Positions 44,287 through 53,610 are shown, counted from the stretch's first letter. The stretch: DNA of 64,000 bases from an uncultured Lachnospiraceae bacterium (GCA_946552115.1 CAMNRH010000006.1:43229-107228), one strand, 5' to 3'. A program made the numbers and translations. Notes: generated by a model not told the origin, from the letters alone.

Positions 44287-45849
44287 ATGGCGAAAGTAAA
44301 TGTAAGAAAGAATTTCCAGCAGGCCAGATGGAATGAGCCTATGATTTATGAGCTGTCTACGCCGGGGCTTCGGGGAATTATTCCTCCGGCTGTAGAGGAT
44401 GAAATTGAAAGCCGGGTGGGGGATGTGGCGGCGAAGCTGCCGGAAAGTCTTAAGAGAAAAACAGCTCCTGGGCTGCCGGAGGTGGCTCAGAAGCAGGTAC
44501 TGCAGCATTATATTCATCTTTCTCAGGAAACAATGGGTGCAAATCTTACGAATGATATATCAGAGGGAACCTGTACGATGAAATATAATCCGCGCCTCTG
44601 TGAAACATTGATTGGAAATCCGGGATTTGCAGATATTCATCCGGATCAGGATGAGGATACAGTACAGGGAATGCTGAAGATTTATTATGATTTTGAAAAG
44701 GTTGTAAAAGAGGTGTCCGGTCTTGACAAGTTTTCTCTGCAGCCGGGCGGCGGAAATCATGCGGTATATACAGCAGCTTCCGTGATTCGCGCATATCATG
44801 AGGCAAATGGAGAGCTGGAGCAGAGAAATGAAATTATTACGACGATTTTCTCGCATCCCTGCGATGCGGCCTGCCCTGCAACAGCTGGTTTTAAGGTTAT
44901 TACAATCTGGCCGGATCAAAACGGCATGCCGGATTATGAAGCGATTAAAGCAGCGGCAAATGAGCATACGGCAGCGATTTTTATGACGAATCCGGAAGAC
45001 ATAGGTATTTATAATGTTCACGCAGATAAAATTGTAGAGGCAATTCATGCGGTCGGCGGACTTTGCTTTTATGACCAGGCGAATGCAAATGCATTTCTCG
45101 GCGTGGCGAGAGCGAAAGAGGCAGGTTTTGATATGTGCCATTTTAATGTACATAAAACCTTTGGCACGCCTCACGGAGGAGAAGGTCCGGCCTGCGGGGC
45201 CTTTGGAGTAAGAAAGGAACTTGCAAAATTTCTTCCGGTTCCGACAGTAGAGTATGACGGAGAAAAATATTATCTTGATTATGATAAGCCGGAGAGCATC
45301 GGAAAGGTACGCCAGTATATCGGGCAGTCGGCGGTTGTGTTGAAAGCGTATACGTGGTCAATGATGATGGGAGCCGACGGGCTTCGTGAATGTGCGGAGA
45401 TTTCAGTGCTTAATAACAACTATATGCTGCATTTGATGGAGCAGATTCCGGGTGTAAGCCATGCATTCCAGGGAAATGGTATTGTCCGTCAGGAGCAGAT
45501 TCGCTATAGCTTTGAAGAGCTTAAGGAAAAATATGATATTGGCTCAGACGATATGAACTGCCGTATGGGCGATTATGGAATTCCGTGGTTCTGGTCATCT
45601 CATCATCCGTGGGTAATCCCGGAGCCGATGACTCTTGAGCCCTGCGAATCCTATACAAAAGAAGATATTGAAGAATATGCAAAGGTCGTGGAAATTGTAG
45701 CAGGTGAGGCGGCAGAAAATCCGGGGCTTCTTAAAAACGCACCGTACCATACAGGTATGCACAGGAGGATCCAGGAGGAAGATTTGGATAATCCGGAGAA
45801 ATGGGCAGTCACGTGGAAAGCTTATAAACGTAAGCACGGGGTAAAATAG
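44287..45849 (+). CDS. Diverged glycine dehydrogenase subunit 2 (GcvPB) paralogue
   Basis: 520 residues from ATG 44287 (GAGGAGG upstream; the frame opens 8 codons earlier). The PLP lysine is K290 in VHKTFGTPHGGEGPACG. ISEGTCTMKYNPRLCE and QPGGGNHAVYTAA match GcvPB, with the canonical PAAGAHGE changed to PGGGNHA. It is about 44 residues longer than GcvPB of the gcv operon, with extra N- and C-terminal segments (MHRRIQEEDLDNPEKWAVTWKAYKRKHG). PLP chemistry is therefore likely; the substrate is unknown. Confidence 0.85.
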   Translation: MAKVNVRKNFQQARWNEPMIYELSTPGLRGIIPPAVEDEIESRVGDVAAKLPESLKRKTAPGLPEVAQKQVLQHYIHLSQETMGANLTNDISEGTCTMKYNPRLCETLIGNPGFADIHPDQDEDTVQGMLKIYYDFEKVVKEVSGLDKFSLQPGGGNHAVYTAASVIRAYHEANGELEQRNEIITTIFSHPCDAACPATAGFKVITIWPDQNGMPDYEAIKAAANEHTAAIFMTNPEDIGIYNVHADKIVEAIHAVGGLCFYDQANANAFLGVARAKEAGFDMCHFNVHKTFGTPHGGEGPACGAFGVRKELAKFLPVPTVEYDGEKYYLDYDKPESIGKVRQYIGQSAVVLKAYTWSMMMGADGLRECAEISVLNNNYMLHLMEQIPGVSHAFQGNGIVRQEQIRYSFEELKEKYDIGSDDMNCRMGDYGIPWFWSSHHPWVIPEPMTLEPCESYTKEDIEEYAKVVEIVAGEAAENPGLLKNAPYHTGMHRRIQEEDLDNPEKWAVTWKAYKRKHGVK

Positions 45850-45851
45850 AA

Positions 45852-46973
45852 ATGAAAAGACTGGAATTTATTGTAAATCCGGTTGCCGGGATCGGCGGAA
45901 AGGTGGGACTTAAGGGCTCAGACGGAGAAGAAATTCTAAAAAAAGCGTTGGAGCTTGGAGCAGTTCGTGAAAGCGGGAAGAAAGCGTTGGTCGCGATGAA
46001 TATTTTAAAGGAAGCAGAGGCCGATATTGAAGTATTCACATGGCCCGGAGAAATGGGCGGGGATATCTGCCGGAAAGCGGGGATTGACGCGCACGTTCGG
46101 GGCAGCATTACTCCGGGGGCGACCACTTTGGAGGATACGGTCCGGGCGGCAAGAGAAATGAGCGCGCTGGGTCTTGATTTAATTCTGTTCACAGGCGGAG
46201 ATGGAACGGCAAGAAATATCATGGATGCGGTGGGGACAGACACGACGGTGCTTGGTATTCCGGCAGGATGCAAGATTCATTCAGGAGTATATGCATTGAA
46301 TCCGAAGACGGCGGGAAAGCTTTTGGTTCAGTATGCCCAGGGTAAGGTGAAAGAGACGAAGCTTGCCGAGGTTATGGATATAGACGAAACACAGTTTCGA
46401 AATGGCGTCGTGCAGGCGAAGCTGTATGGGTATCTGAAAATTCCCAATGAATCGAAAATGATACAGAATTTAAAGAGCGGACGCGGCTTTAGTGAAACGG
46501 CTTCTGTTGAAATGCTGTCTCATTATGTTGCGGATGAGATGAAGGACGGAATTCTGTATCTGATAGGGACAGGTTCCACAACCGCGTCTATTATGCAGAA
46601 ACTGGGCCTTCCGAATACTTTGCTTGGAGTAGACGCTGTATATAACAGAAAGGTGGTCGCATCAGACTGTACGGAGAAAGAGCTTCTGGAGCTGACAGAG
46701 AACTATCCGAAAGTGAAAATTATTGTTACTGTCATCGGGGGACAGGGCTATGTTTTCGGAAGAGGCAATCAGCAAATCAGTGCGGAGGTAATAAAAAGAG
46801 TCGGTAAGGAGAACATTATTATTGCGGCATCGCGGGGGAAAATACTGTCACTCTTTGGAAGTACGCTTCATGTAGATACCGGAAATGAAGAGGTCAATCA
46901 AATGCTTTGCGGATATTACCGTGTGATTGTCGGATATGAGGATATGATGATGCTGCCAATGAGGGATGTATGA
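45852..46973 (+). CDS. ATP-NAD kinase/AcoX-like protein
   Basis: 373 residues. It opens RLEFIVNPVAGIGGKVGLKGSD, like NAD kinase/AcoX proteins, and has the nucleotide motif LILFTGGDGTARNIMDAVG with GIPAGCKIHSGVYA. The extra C-terminal domain (IGTGSTTASIMQKLGLPNTLLGVDAV; VIGGQGYVFGRGNQQIS) is that of the longer AcoX-type family, whose precise substrate is not settled. It starts 2 bases after the GcvPB paralogue, so it belongs to the same pathway, perhaps supplying NADP or a phosphorylated cofactor. Confidence 0.8.
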   Translation: MKRLEFIVNPVAGIGGKVGLKGSDGEEILKKALELGAVRESGKKALVAMNILKEAEADIEVFTWPGEMGGDICRKAGIDAHVRGSITPGATTLEDTVRAAREMSALGLDLILFTGGDGTARNIMDAVGTDTTVLGIPAGCKIHSGVYALNPKTAGKLLVQYAQGKVKETKLAEVMDIDETQFRNGVVQAKLYGYLKIPNESKMIQNLKSGRGFSETASVEMLSHYVADEMKDGILYLIGTGSTTASIMQKLGLPNTLLGVDAVYNRKVVASDCTEKELLELTENYPKVKIIVTVIGGQGYVFGRGNQQISAEVIKRVGKENIIIAASRGKILSLFGSTLHVDTGNEEVNQMLCGYYRVIVGYEDMMMLPMRDV

Positions 46974-47051
46974 CGAAAACAGGATAAAATCATTATTTGG
47001 AATTGCACTTCCGATCGCTGCGGGATACAGGCTCCGAAAGATTGTGTCTCG

Positions 47052-47084
47052 TTGACATACGGCAAAGGGATATGATACTATAAT
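47052..47084 (+). promoter_or_regulatory. Promoter of the malic enzyme gene
   Basis: A consensus TTGACA (47052-47057) is followed by GATACT (47074-47079, 16-base spacing) and by TATAAT (47079-47084, 21-base spacing). The first pair has the normal spacing. No clear terminator is visible between the AcoX-like gene and this site. Confidence 0.6.
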
Positions 47085-47124
47085 TTTAAACGGAAGAGAA
47101 GAAAATGTTGACCGGGAGGAGCAT

Positions 47125-48297
47125 ATGGATTACGCGAAAGTATCATTGGAAAAGCATTACGGATGGAAAGGGAAAATAGAGGTTGTATGCCGCGCGCCGT
47201 TAAAGGACAGAGAGGATTTGTCTCTTGCGTATACGCCGGGAGTTGCTGCCCCTTGTCTTGAAATTCAGAAAGATAAGGATAAAAGCTATGAGCTTACCAG
47301 ACGGGCGAATCTGGTAGCTGTTGTGACGGATGGTACGGCGGTGCTGGGACTCGGAGATATCGGCCCTGAAGCCGGAATGCCGGTTATGGAAGGAAAATGT
47401 GCATTATTCAAGTCCTTTGGCGATGTGGACGCAATACCGCTCTGCGTGCGTACAAAGGATGTAGACGAGATAGTAAAAACAGTGAGCCTGATTGCCGGAA
47501 GCTTCGGCGGAATTAATCTGGAGGATATTGCGGCTCCCAGATGCTTTGAGATAGAAAAAAAGCTGAAAGCCTGCTGCGATATCCCGATTTTTCACGACGA
47601 CCAGCATGGGACGGCGGTTGTTGCGCTTGCCGCTATTATAAATGCAATGAAATTAACCGGCAGGAAGCTTAAGGAGCTTAAGGTAGTAACAAGCGGCGCA
47701 GGAGCAGCAGGCATAGCAATTATCAGGCTGTTAATTTCTATGGGTCTTGAGGATGTAATTTTATGTGACAGGCAGGGCGCTATTTATAAAGGCAGGGAAA
47801 GCTTAAATGCAATTAAGCAGGAAATGGCGGAGATTACGAATCTGGATTGCCGAAAAGGGACGCTTAAGGAAGTGATTCAGGGGGCGGATGTTTTTATTGG
47901 CGTATCGGCTCCGGGCTGTGTGACAGAAGAGATGGTCAGGAGCATGAATCCGGATCCGATATTGTTTCCGATGGCAAATCCGGTGCCCGAGATTATGCCG
48001 GAGCTTGCAAAGAAAGCGGGAGCAGCCATTGTCGGAACCGGAAGGAGCGATTTCCCGAACCAGATTAATAATGTGCTGGCGTTTCCCGGGATTTTCAGGG
48101 GAGCTCTTGACGTGCGGGCCAGCGACATCAATGACGAGATGAAAATTGCGGCCGCAAAGGCGATTGCAGATTTGATACCGGAAAGCGAGCTCAGGGAGGA
48201 TTATATTATCCCAGGTGCGTTTAATAAAAAAGTAGCGCCGGCGGTGGCGAAAGCAGTGGCACAGGCGGCGCGTGATTCAGGGGTGGCCCGCATTTAA
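47125..48297 (+). CDS. NAD(P)-dependent malic enzyme
   Basis: 390 residues, the short bacterial form without a phosphotransacetylase-like tail. Characteristic segments are LSLAYTPGVAAPCLEI, MEGKCALFKSFGDVDAIPLC, DIPIFHDDQHGTAVVALAAIINAMKL (metal site) and the Rossmann GAGAAGIAIIRLLI. It decarboxylates malate to pyruvate with NAD(P)H formation. It is a single gene with its own promoter and a strong terminator. Confidence 0.94.
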   Translation: MDYAKVSLEKHYGWKGKIEVVCRAPLKDREDLSLAYTPGVAAPCLEIQKDKDKSYELTRRANLVAVVTDGTAVLGLGDIGPEAGMPVMEGKCALFKSFGDVDAIPLCVRTKDVDEIVKTVSLIAGSFGGINLEDIAAPRCFEIEKKLKACCDIPIFHDDQHGTAVVALAAIINAMKLTGRKLKELKVVTSGAGAAGIAIIRLLISMGLEDVILCDRQGAIYKGRESLNAIKQEMAEITNLDCRKGTLKEVIQGADVFIGVSAPGCVTEEMVRSMNPDPILFPMANPVPEIMPELAKKAGAAIVGTGRSDFPNQINNVLAFPGIFRGALDVRASDINDEMKIAAAKAIADLIPESELREDYIIPGAFNKKVAPAVAKAVAQAARDSGVARI

Positions 48298-48323
48298 AGT
48301 GCGGGAATTTACGAATATGGCTG

Positions 48324-48356
48324 ACAGGACATTATTTTAAAAATGTCCTGTTTTTT
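48324..48356 (+). terminator. Terminator after malic enzyme
   Basis: ACAGGACATT (48324-48333) pairs with AATGTCCTGT (48342-48351), followed by six T residues. Confidence 0.88.
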
Positions 48357-48482
48357 GCGTTTTTCTCCAGCGTTTATTTTTTGGCGTATAACAAATTGCT
48401 TTATAAAGTAATTTTTGTTAGAATAAAATGTAGAATTTTGTTTTTCAGATATTTGGAAAAGTGCGAAAGGAAATTACGTTTT

Positions 48483-49310
48483 ATGAATAAGATTAGAATG
48501 ATTGCATTTGACCTTGACGGAACGCTTCTTGACCCGGAGAAACAGATTACGGAATATACAAAAGAAGTGCTGAAACAAGCTGCCGAAAGGGGGATTGAGA
48601 TTATTCCGTCAACGGGAAGACCGTTTAAGGGGGTGCCGAAGGATGTTTTGAATCTTCCGGGGGTCCGGTATGCGGTGACGTCCAACGGGGCAAGGATGAT
48701 AGAGGTAAAGAGCGGAGAAACGGTAGATTCCATGCTCCTTTCCTTTGAAAATGCGAAAGAAATCCTGGATATTTTCAGGGAATATGATACAATTCGAGAT
48801 GTATTTTATGACGGACGCGGATATACGGAAAGAAAAAAAGCGGTACATATAGAACGGTATATGGTGAAGCCTGTTATGGCCGAATATTTCCGCACATCAA
48901 GGACGGCAGTTGAGGATATCGACGAGCTGTTTCTTAAGGAAAACAGAGCGGTTGACAAGGTACATGCGCTTTTTGCGGATTTAGAGGAGAGGCAGGAGGC
49001 GTTTGAGAGGCTGCGGAGTCTTCCGGCGGCTGAACCGTCGTCTTCTGTCAGGAATAATATAGAAGTGAATGCAGCGGGCGTGCATAAGGGTGTCGGGCTT
49101 AAACGGCTGGGAGATATACTTGGAATTCGGACGGATGAAATACTGGCGTTTGGAGACGGACTGAATGATATCCGAATGCTTCAGACTGCCGGAATCGGAG
49201 TCGCAATGGAAAATGCACCGCAGGAGGTAAAGGAGGCCGCCGACGATATGGCTTTCTCTAATGACAGAGACGGTGTGGCGGAATACATAGAAAGGCATGT
49301 GTTGAGTTAG
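48483..49310 (+). CDS. HAD-superfamily Cof-type phosphatase
   Basis: 275 residues from ATG 48483, 10 bases after AAAGGA; the frame is open 34 codons further, into the terminator region. HAD motif 1 is AFDLDGTLLDPE, motif 2 is in PSTGRPFKG, and motif 4 is ILAFGDGLNDIRML. The large cap between them (about 85-190) marks the Cof/type IIB group, which dephosphorylates sugar phosphates or flavin and PLP-type cofactors. It is followed 23 bp later by uppP. Confidence 0.88.
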   Translation: MNKIRMIAFDLDGTLLDPEKQITEYTKEVLKQAAERGIEIIPSTGRPFKGVPKDVLNLPGVRYAVTSNGARMIEVKSGETVDSMLLSFENAKEILDIFREYDTIRDVFYDGRGYTERKKAVHIERYMVKPVMAEYFRTSRTAVEDIDELFLKENRAVDKVHALFADLEERQEAFERLRSLPAAEPSSSVRNNIEVNAAGVHKGVGLKRLGDILGIRTDEILAFGDGLNDIRMLQTAGIGVAMENAPQEVKEAADDMAFSNDRDGVAEYIERHVLS

Positions 49311-49333
49311 AATAAGCAGAAAAGGAGAAGAAG

Positions 49334-50161
49334 ATGTTAGATGTATTAAAGGTAATTATTCTTGGAATCGTAGAGGGAATTACGGAGTGGCTTCCGGTAA
49401 GCAGTACCGGTCATCTGATTCTTGTGGGCGATGTTCTCTCCCCGGGCCTGAGCGATAAATTTATGGAAATGTTTAATGTCGTGATACAGCTGGGAGCGAT
49501 TATGGCGGTTGTAGTTATTTATTTCCATAAGCTGAATCCGTTTTCGCCCGGGAAAACAAAGAAGCAGAAGATGCTGACATGGCAGATGTGGATTAAGGTT
49601 TTGATTGCGTCGGTTCCGGCGGGAGTGGTCGGCGTTCTGTTTAACGACATTCTCGATGAGTTGTTTTATAAGCCCTTTCCGGTTGCGGTTATGCTGATTG
49701 TTTATGGTATTCTTTTTATCGTGATAGAGAACAGGAATGCAAGGAGGCGTCCCTCGGTTACAAAAATTTCAGAGCTTTCGGTGTCTATGCTTTTGTGGAT
49801 TGGGTTCTTTCAGATGCTGGCGCTGATTCCCGGGACCTCCCGTTCCGGTGCGACGATAGTCGGGGCGCTTTTGATCGGAGTCTCAAGAGAAGTGGCGGCG
49901 GAATTTACATTCTTTCTTGCGATTCCGGCAATGTGCGGGGCAAGCCTGTTAAAGCTTGTAAAGTTCGGGTTCCATTTTACCGGAAAGGAATTGGGACTTT
50001 TAACGCTGGGCTGCGTCGTTTCGTTTGTGCTTTCTATTGTAGCAATTAAGTTTTTGATGAATTATATTAAAAAGAATGATTTTAAGATTTTCGGTTATTA
50101 CCGGATTGTGCTTGGAGGTCTGATTGTAATCATAACGCTGGTTCAAATGCTTTTTGCATAA
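49334..50161 (+). CDS. uppP: Undecaprenyl-diphosphate phosphatase
   Basis: 275 residues with about seven membrane helices. The two catalytic signatures are EGITEWLPVSSTGHLIL near the start and PGTSRSGATIVGALLIGVSR near residue 160. It recycles the lipid carrier of peptidoglycan and other envelope polymers and can give bacitracin tolerance. AAGGAGAAG precedes the start. Confidence 0.95.
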   Translation: MLDVLKVIILGIVEGITEWLPVSSTGHLILVGDVLSPGLSDKFMEMFNVVIQLGAIMAVVVIYFHKLNPFSPGKTKKQKMLTWQMWIKVLIASVPAGVVGVLFNDILDELFYKPFPVAVMLIVYGILFIVIENRNARRRPSVTKISELSVSMLLWIGFFQMLALIPGTSRSGATIVGALLIGVSREVAAEFTFFLAIPAMCGASLLKLVKFGFHFTGKELGLLTLGCVVSFVLSIVAIKFLMNYIKKNDFKIFGYYRIVLGGLIVIITLVQMLFA

Positions 50162-50172
50162 AAATGTATATA

Positions 50173-50221
50173 ACAGGTGGTGGATTCCATGAAAATATGT
50201 GGAAAAAGCCACTTGTTTTTT
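50173..50221 (+). terminator. Terminator after uppP
   Basis: ACAGGTGG (50173-50180) pairs with CCACTTGT (50209-50216) with a second inner stem TTCCA/TGGAA, followed by a T-run. Confidence 0.75.
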
Positions 50222-50285
50222 CTTATAAACGTGTTAAAATATGTATTATATTTGCATAAATATACAAAAATAATTGGAGGATATT

Positions 50286-51086
50286 ATGATGAAGATGAAA
50301 AAGCTGTTAAGCGTAATGGCTGCCGTGGCATGTGTATGCTCGCTGGCTGCATGCGGCGGAAAAGAGGAAGCAAAAAAGGTGGAGGTAACGGAGGCTGCGG
50401 ATCTTGCAGGTCTTACAATCGGAGTGCAGCAGGGAACAACCGGTGATTTGGCGTGCTCGGATATCGTAGAAAAAGACAGCCAGATGAAACGTTATCCAAA
50501 GGGTGCGGCTGCAGTACAGGCACTGGAGGCAGGAAAGCTTGACTGCGTTGTAATCGACGCGCAGCCGGCGGCGAAGTTTGTTGAAAAGAGCGATGATTTG
50601 GAGATTATTGACGGGATTTTTGACGACGAGCAGTATGCAATCTGCATTAAAAAAGGGAATTCAGAGCTTCTTGACAATATGAATCAGGCTCTCGGCGAGC
50701 TTAAGGAAGAAGGAACTCTTGATAAGATTATCGCTAATTATATCGGCGATGATACCGGAAGCTTTCAGTATGAGACCCCGGAGGGAACGGATGATTCCAA
50801 AGGCGAGCTTGTTATGGCTACCAATGCGGAGTTTGAGCCTTATGAGTATCATGAGGGCGATGAGATTGTAGGAATTGACGTAGATATTGCCCGTGCAATC
50901 TGTGATAAGATGGGCTATAAGCTTAAGATTGAGGATATGGAATTTGACTCGATTCTTCCGGCTGTTGAGGCAGGAAAGGCTGATTTCGGTGCGGCGGGAA
51001 TGACGGTTACAGAGGAGAGAAAAGAGAATGCGGACTTTACGGATACCTACGCAAATGCGACACAGGTAGTTATCGTGAAGAAATAG
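50286..51086 (+). CDS. Amino-acid ABC transporter binding lipoprotein, apparently circularly permuted
   Basis: 266 residues from ATG 50286 (GGAGGATATT upstream). The lipobox is LAAC with the acylated cysteine at residue 23. In ordinary SBP_bac_3 proteins the first lobe (LVMATNAEFEPYEY ... MTVTEERKENADFTDTYANATQVVIVKK) comes first and the second (ADLAGLTIGVQQGTTG ... LDKIIANYIGD) follows. Here the order is reversed: lobe-2 sequence is at 38-155 and lobe-1 sequence at 173-266, joined by DTGSFQYETPEGTDDSKG. Ligand-binding marks are kept. It partners the permease and ATPase directly downstream. Confidence 0.88.
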   Translation: MMKMKKLLSVMAAVACVCSLAACGGKEEAKKVEVTEAADLAGLTIGVQQGTTGDLACSDIVEKDSQMKRYPKGAAAVQALEAGKLDCVVIDAQPAAKFVEKSDDLEIIDGIFDDEQYAICIKKGNSELLDNMNQALGELKEEGTLDKIIANYIGDDTGSFQYETPEGTDDSKGELVMATNAEFEPYEYHEGDEIVGIDVDIARAICDKMGYKLKIEDMEFDSILPAVEAGKADFGAAGMTVTEERKENADFTDTYANATQVVIVKK

Positions 51087-51091
51087 GTGGA

Positions 51092-51784
51092 ATGATGGCG
51101 GATTTTTCAGCAAAGTTTTATGCGAATTTTATTAAGGATGACCGGTGGCTCGGTCTTGTGACGGGCCTTAAGGTAACGATTATCGTTACAATAGAAGCAC
51201 TGCTTTTAGGAGTGCTGATAGGCTTTATCATTGCAATTATCCGGTCTTATCACGATAAGACCGGGAAATTTAAAATCTTAAATGCAGTCAGCCGGTTCTA
51301 TTTAACGGTTATCCGCGGAACGCCGACGATGATTCAGATTCTGATTATGTATCTGGTTGTATTTGGCTCGTCCTCGCTGGATTCGATTATTATCGGAGGA
51401 ATTGCATTCGGTATTAATTCGGGTGCCTATGTTGCGGAGATTATCCGTTCCGGTATTATGTCTGTTCCGGAGGGGCAGACAGAGGCAGGAAGAAGTCTGG
51501 GACTCAGCTACAGCCAGACAATGTGGCTGATAATTGTACCGCAGGCATTTAAGAATGTGCTTCCCGCACTGGTAAATGAAATGATTGTTTTGATAAAAGA
51601 GACCGCGATTATCGGTTACATAGGCGAGCAGGATCTGACAAAGGCGGCCATGATTATTCAGAGCCGGACCTTTGACGCGTTCATGCCTCTTCTTGCGGCA
51701 GCAGTGATTTATCTCGCACTTGTTATGCTGCTGACGTTCTTTATGAACAAGCTGGAAAGGAGGCTTAGAACCAATGAGCGATAA
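51092..51784 (+). CDS. Amino-acid ABC transporter permease
   Basis: 230 residues (229 if ATG 51095 is used, which has better spacing from AGGTGG). It has about five membrane helices with the HisM/GlnP-type start [36 protein letters not shown], and the ATPase-coupling loop [38 protein letters not shown]. Uptake of polar amino acids is the usual role. It overlaps the ATPase gene by 11 bases. Confidence 0.93.
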   Translation: MMADFSAKFYANFIKDDRWLGLVTGLKVTIIVTIEALLLGVLIGFIIAIIRSYHDKTGKFKILNAVSRFYLTVIRGTPTMIQILIMYLVVFGSSSLDSIIIGGIAFGINSGAYVAEIIRSGIMSVPEGQTEAGRSLGLSYSQTMWLIIVPQAFKNVLPALVNEMIVLIKETAIIGYIGEQDLTKAAMIIQSRTFDAFMPLLAAAVIYLALVMLLTFFMNKLERRLRTNER

Positions 51785-52508
51785 ACTGATTGAAGTGAAA
51801 AATCTGCGCAAGGTATTTGGAGAAAACGAAGTTTTAACAGGTATTACGACAGATATTAAGCGGGGAGAGGTGGTAGTTATTATCGGGCCTTCCGGTTCAG
51901 GGAAATCAACATTTCTGCGCTCACTTAATCTGCTCGAGACGCCGACGGCGGGTACGATTCTGTTTGAGGGAGTGAATATTACGGATCCGAAGACGGATAT
52001 TGATTTGCACAGGCAGAAGATGGGAATGGTTTTTCAGCATTTCAATCTGTTCCCTCATAAGACAATTCTTGAAAACATAACGCTTGCCCCTGTAGTTTTG
52101 AAGAAAATGACGAAAGAGGAGGCGAAAAAGAAAGCGGAGGAGCTTTTAGAGCGCGTCGGTCTTTTGGATAAGGCGGATGCTTATCCGGAACAGTTATCAG
52201 GAGGCCAGAAGCAGAGGATTGCGATTGTCCGTTCTCTTGCTATGGACCCGGATGTCATGCTTTTTGATGAACCGACCTCTGCTTTGGATCCCGAGATGGT
52301 CGGGGAGGTTTTGGAGCTTATGAAGCAGCTTGCCCATGACGGAATGACGATGGCGGTCGTAACTCATGAGATGGGTTTTGCCAAAGAGGTGGCCACAAGA
52401 GTTGTGTTCATGGACGAGGGGCAGATAAAAGAGCAGGGAAAGCCGGAGGAGTTTTTTGAGCATCCAAAGGATGTCAGACTGAAAGAATTTTTGTCGAAGA
52501 TATTGTAA
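51774..52508 (+). CDS. Amino-acid ABC transporter ATP-binding protein, GlnQ type
   Basis: 244 residues. Walker [15 protein letters not shown], the Q-loop [11 protein letters not shown], signature [17 protein letters not shown], Walker [17 protein letters not shown] and the switch histidine in [13 protein letters not shown] are all present. It starts inside the permease gene and ends before a strong terminator, closing a three-gene transporter operon. Confidence 0.95.
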   Translation: MSDKLIEVKNLRKVFGENEVLTGITTDIKRGEVVVIIGPSGSGKSTFLRSLNLLETPTAGTILFEGVNITDPKTDIDLHRQKMGMVFQHFNLFPHKTILENITLAPVVLKKMTKEEAKKKAEELLERVGLLDKADAYPEQLSGGQKQRIAIVRSLAMDPDVMLFDEPTSALDPEMVGEVLELMKQLAHDGMTMAVVTHEMGFAKEVATRVVFMDEGQIKEQGKPEEFFEHPKDVRLKEFLSKIL

Positions 52509-52517
52509 AACCTATTT

Positions 52518-52550
52518 CAACCGCAGACGTTTGCATCTGCGGTTGTTTTT
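52518..52550 (+). terminator. Terminator after the amino-acid transporter
   Basis: CAACCGCAGA (52518-52527) pairs with TCTGCGGTTG (52536-52545), followed by five T residues. Confidence 0.9.
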
Positions 52551-52575
52551 GAGGGTGCGGCCGGTATGGCGCGGC

Positions 52576-53445
52576 CTAATTTAAAAGATAGTCCCGTGCG
52601 TATTTTGTAAAGGTTTTTGCGGCCGGCGACAGATTTTCAAGGGATATTGCGGCAATTCCGAGAGTGCGGCTGGCGCCCGGGGAAAGAGGTCTGGCCTCGA
52701 ATCTGTAATTTCTGTCCTTGATAATCAGTTCCGGCAGAATGCTGAGGCCTAAATTATGCTCAATCATGGACAGAATAGAAAAATCATTGCTCATAATATA
52801 TTTAATATCCGGTTTTACGTGAGAGGCTTTTAACAGCTGATGTACTTCATTGACATGCGTATATTCGGATACGATAAAGGGCGTATTTTCAAACCATTCG
52901 ATAGGGATTTTTTCATATTTTGCAAAGGGATGGTTTTCCGACATAACTGCCAGCATTGGATCCTCATATACAGGAATAAATTCGTAGGTCTGATGCTTCT
53001 GAAAGCTGGTAAATCCGATGTCAACCTTATGGCTGCTGATCCAGTCCGCGATTTCCTGCTCATTTCCCTCATCAATATCGAAAGTGATGCCGGGGTATTC
53101 CTTTTGGAAATTATAAATAATCCGGGGGAGCCAGTGAATGGTACAGCTTGTAAAAGCCGCGATTTTAATCGTGCCCCTCTTTGCCCCCTTTAAAAAAGAA
53201 ATCTCCTGATTCAGCGATTCATTTGCGGAAAGGAGGTTCCTGACAGCTGGAAGCAGGGAAAGAGCCTCATCGGTAAGCTTTACGCCGTGATGACCTTTAA
53301 TGAAAAGCGGAACGCCCGCTTCCTGTTCGAGCGTTTTCATCATCTGTGTAATTCCGGACTGCGTGTAGCCAAGTTTTTCGCCTGCTTTTGTGAAGCTGCC
53401 GAGGTCAGTTACTGCGAGAAAAACATTTAATTTTTTTAAATCCAT
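52576..53445 (-). CDS. LysR-family transcriptional regulator
   Basis: 289 residues. The winged helix (MDLKKLNVFLAVTDLGSFTKAGEKLGYTQSGITQMMKTLEQEAGVPLF) is at 1-50 and the LysR substrate-binding domain from about 90 (GTIKIAAFTSCTIHWLPRIIYNFQKEYPGITFDI). AGGAGG lies 6 bases before the ATG. It is divergent from galM, but LysR targets cannot be deduced; the transporter operon is on its other side. Confidence 0.9.
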   Translation of the reverse strand: MDLKKLNVFLAVTDLGSFTKAGEKLGYTQSGITQMMKTLEQEAGVPLFIKGHHGVKLTDEALSLLPAVRNLLSANESLNQEISFLKGAKRGTIKIAAFTSCTIHWLPRIIYNFQKEYPGITFDIDEGNEQEIADWISSHKVDIGFTSFQKHQTYEFIPVYEDPMLAVMSENHPFAKYEKIPIEWFENTPFIVSEYTHVNEVHQLLKASHVKPDIKYIMSNDFSILSMIEHNLGLSILPELIIKDRNYRFEARPLSPGASRTLGIAAISLENLSPAAKTFTKYARDYLLN

Positions 53446-53552
53446 GAAGTGCCTCCTAATGGTGTCCGACAGTTAAATTATCTGCCTATAGTATACCATT
53501 TATTCAAAAAGAATAGAAGTAAAATAATAACAGGAAGTGCCGGATAAAGTCA

Positions 53553-53581
53553 TTGCATGAATTTTGCGTCTATGATATTGT
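53553..53581 (+). promoter_or_regulatory. Promoter of galM and the following cluster
   Basis: TTGCAT (53553-53558) and TATTGT (53576-53581) are 17 bases apart. galM begins 30 bases later. Confidence 0.5.
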
Positions 53582-53610
53582 ATAAGAATCAGAAAGTGGA
53601 GGATTACGCT

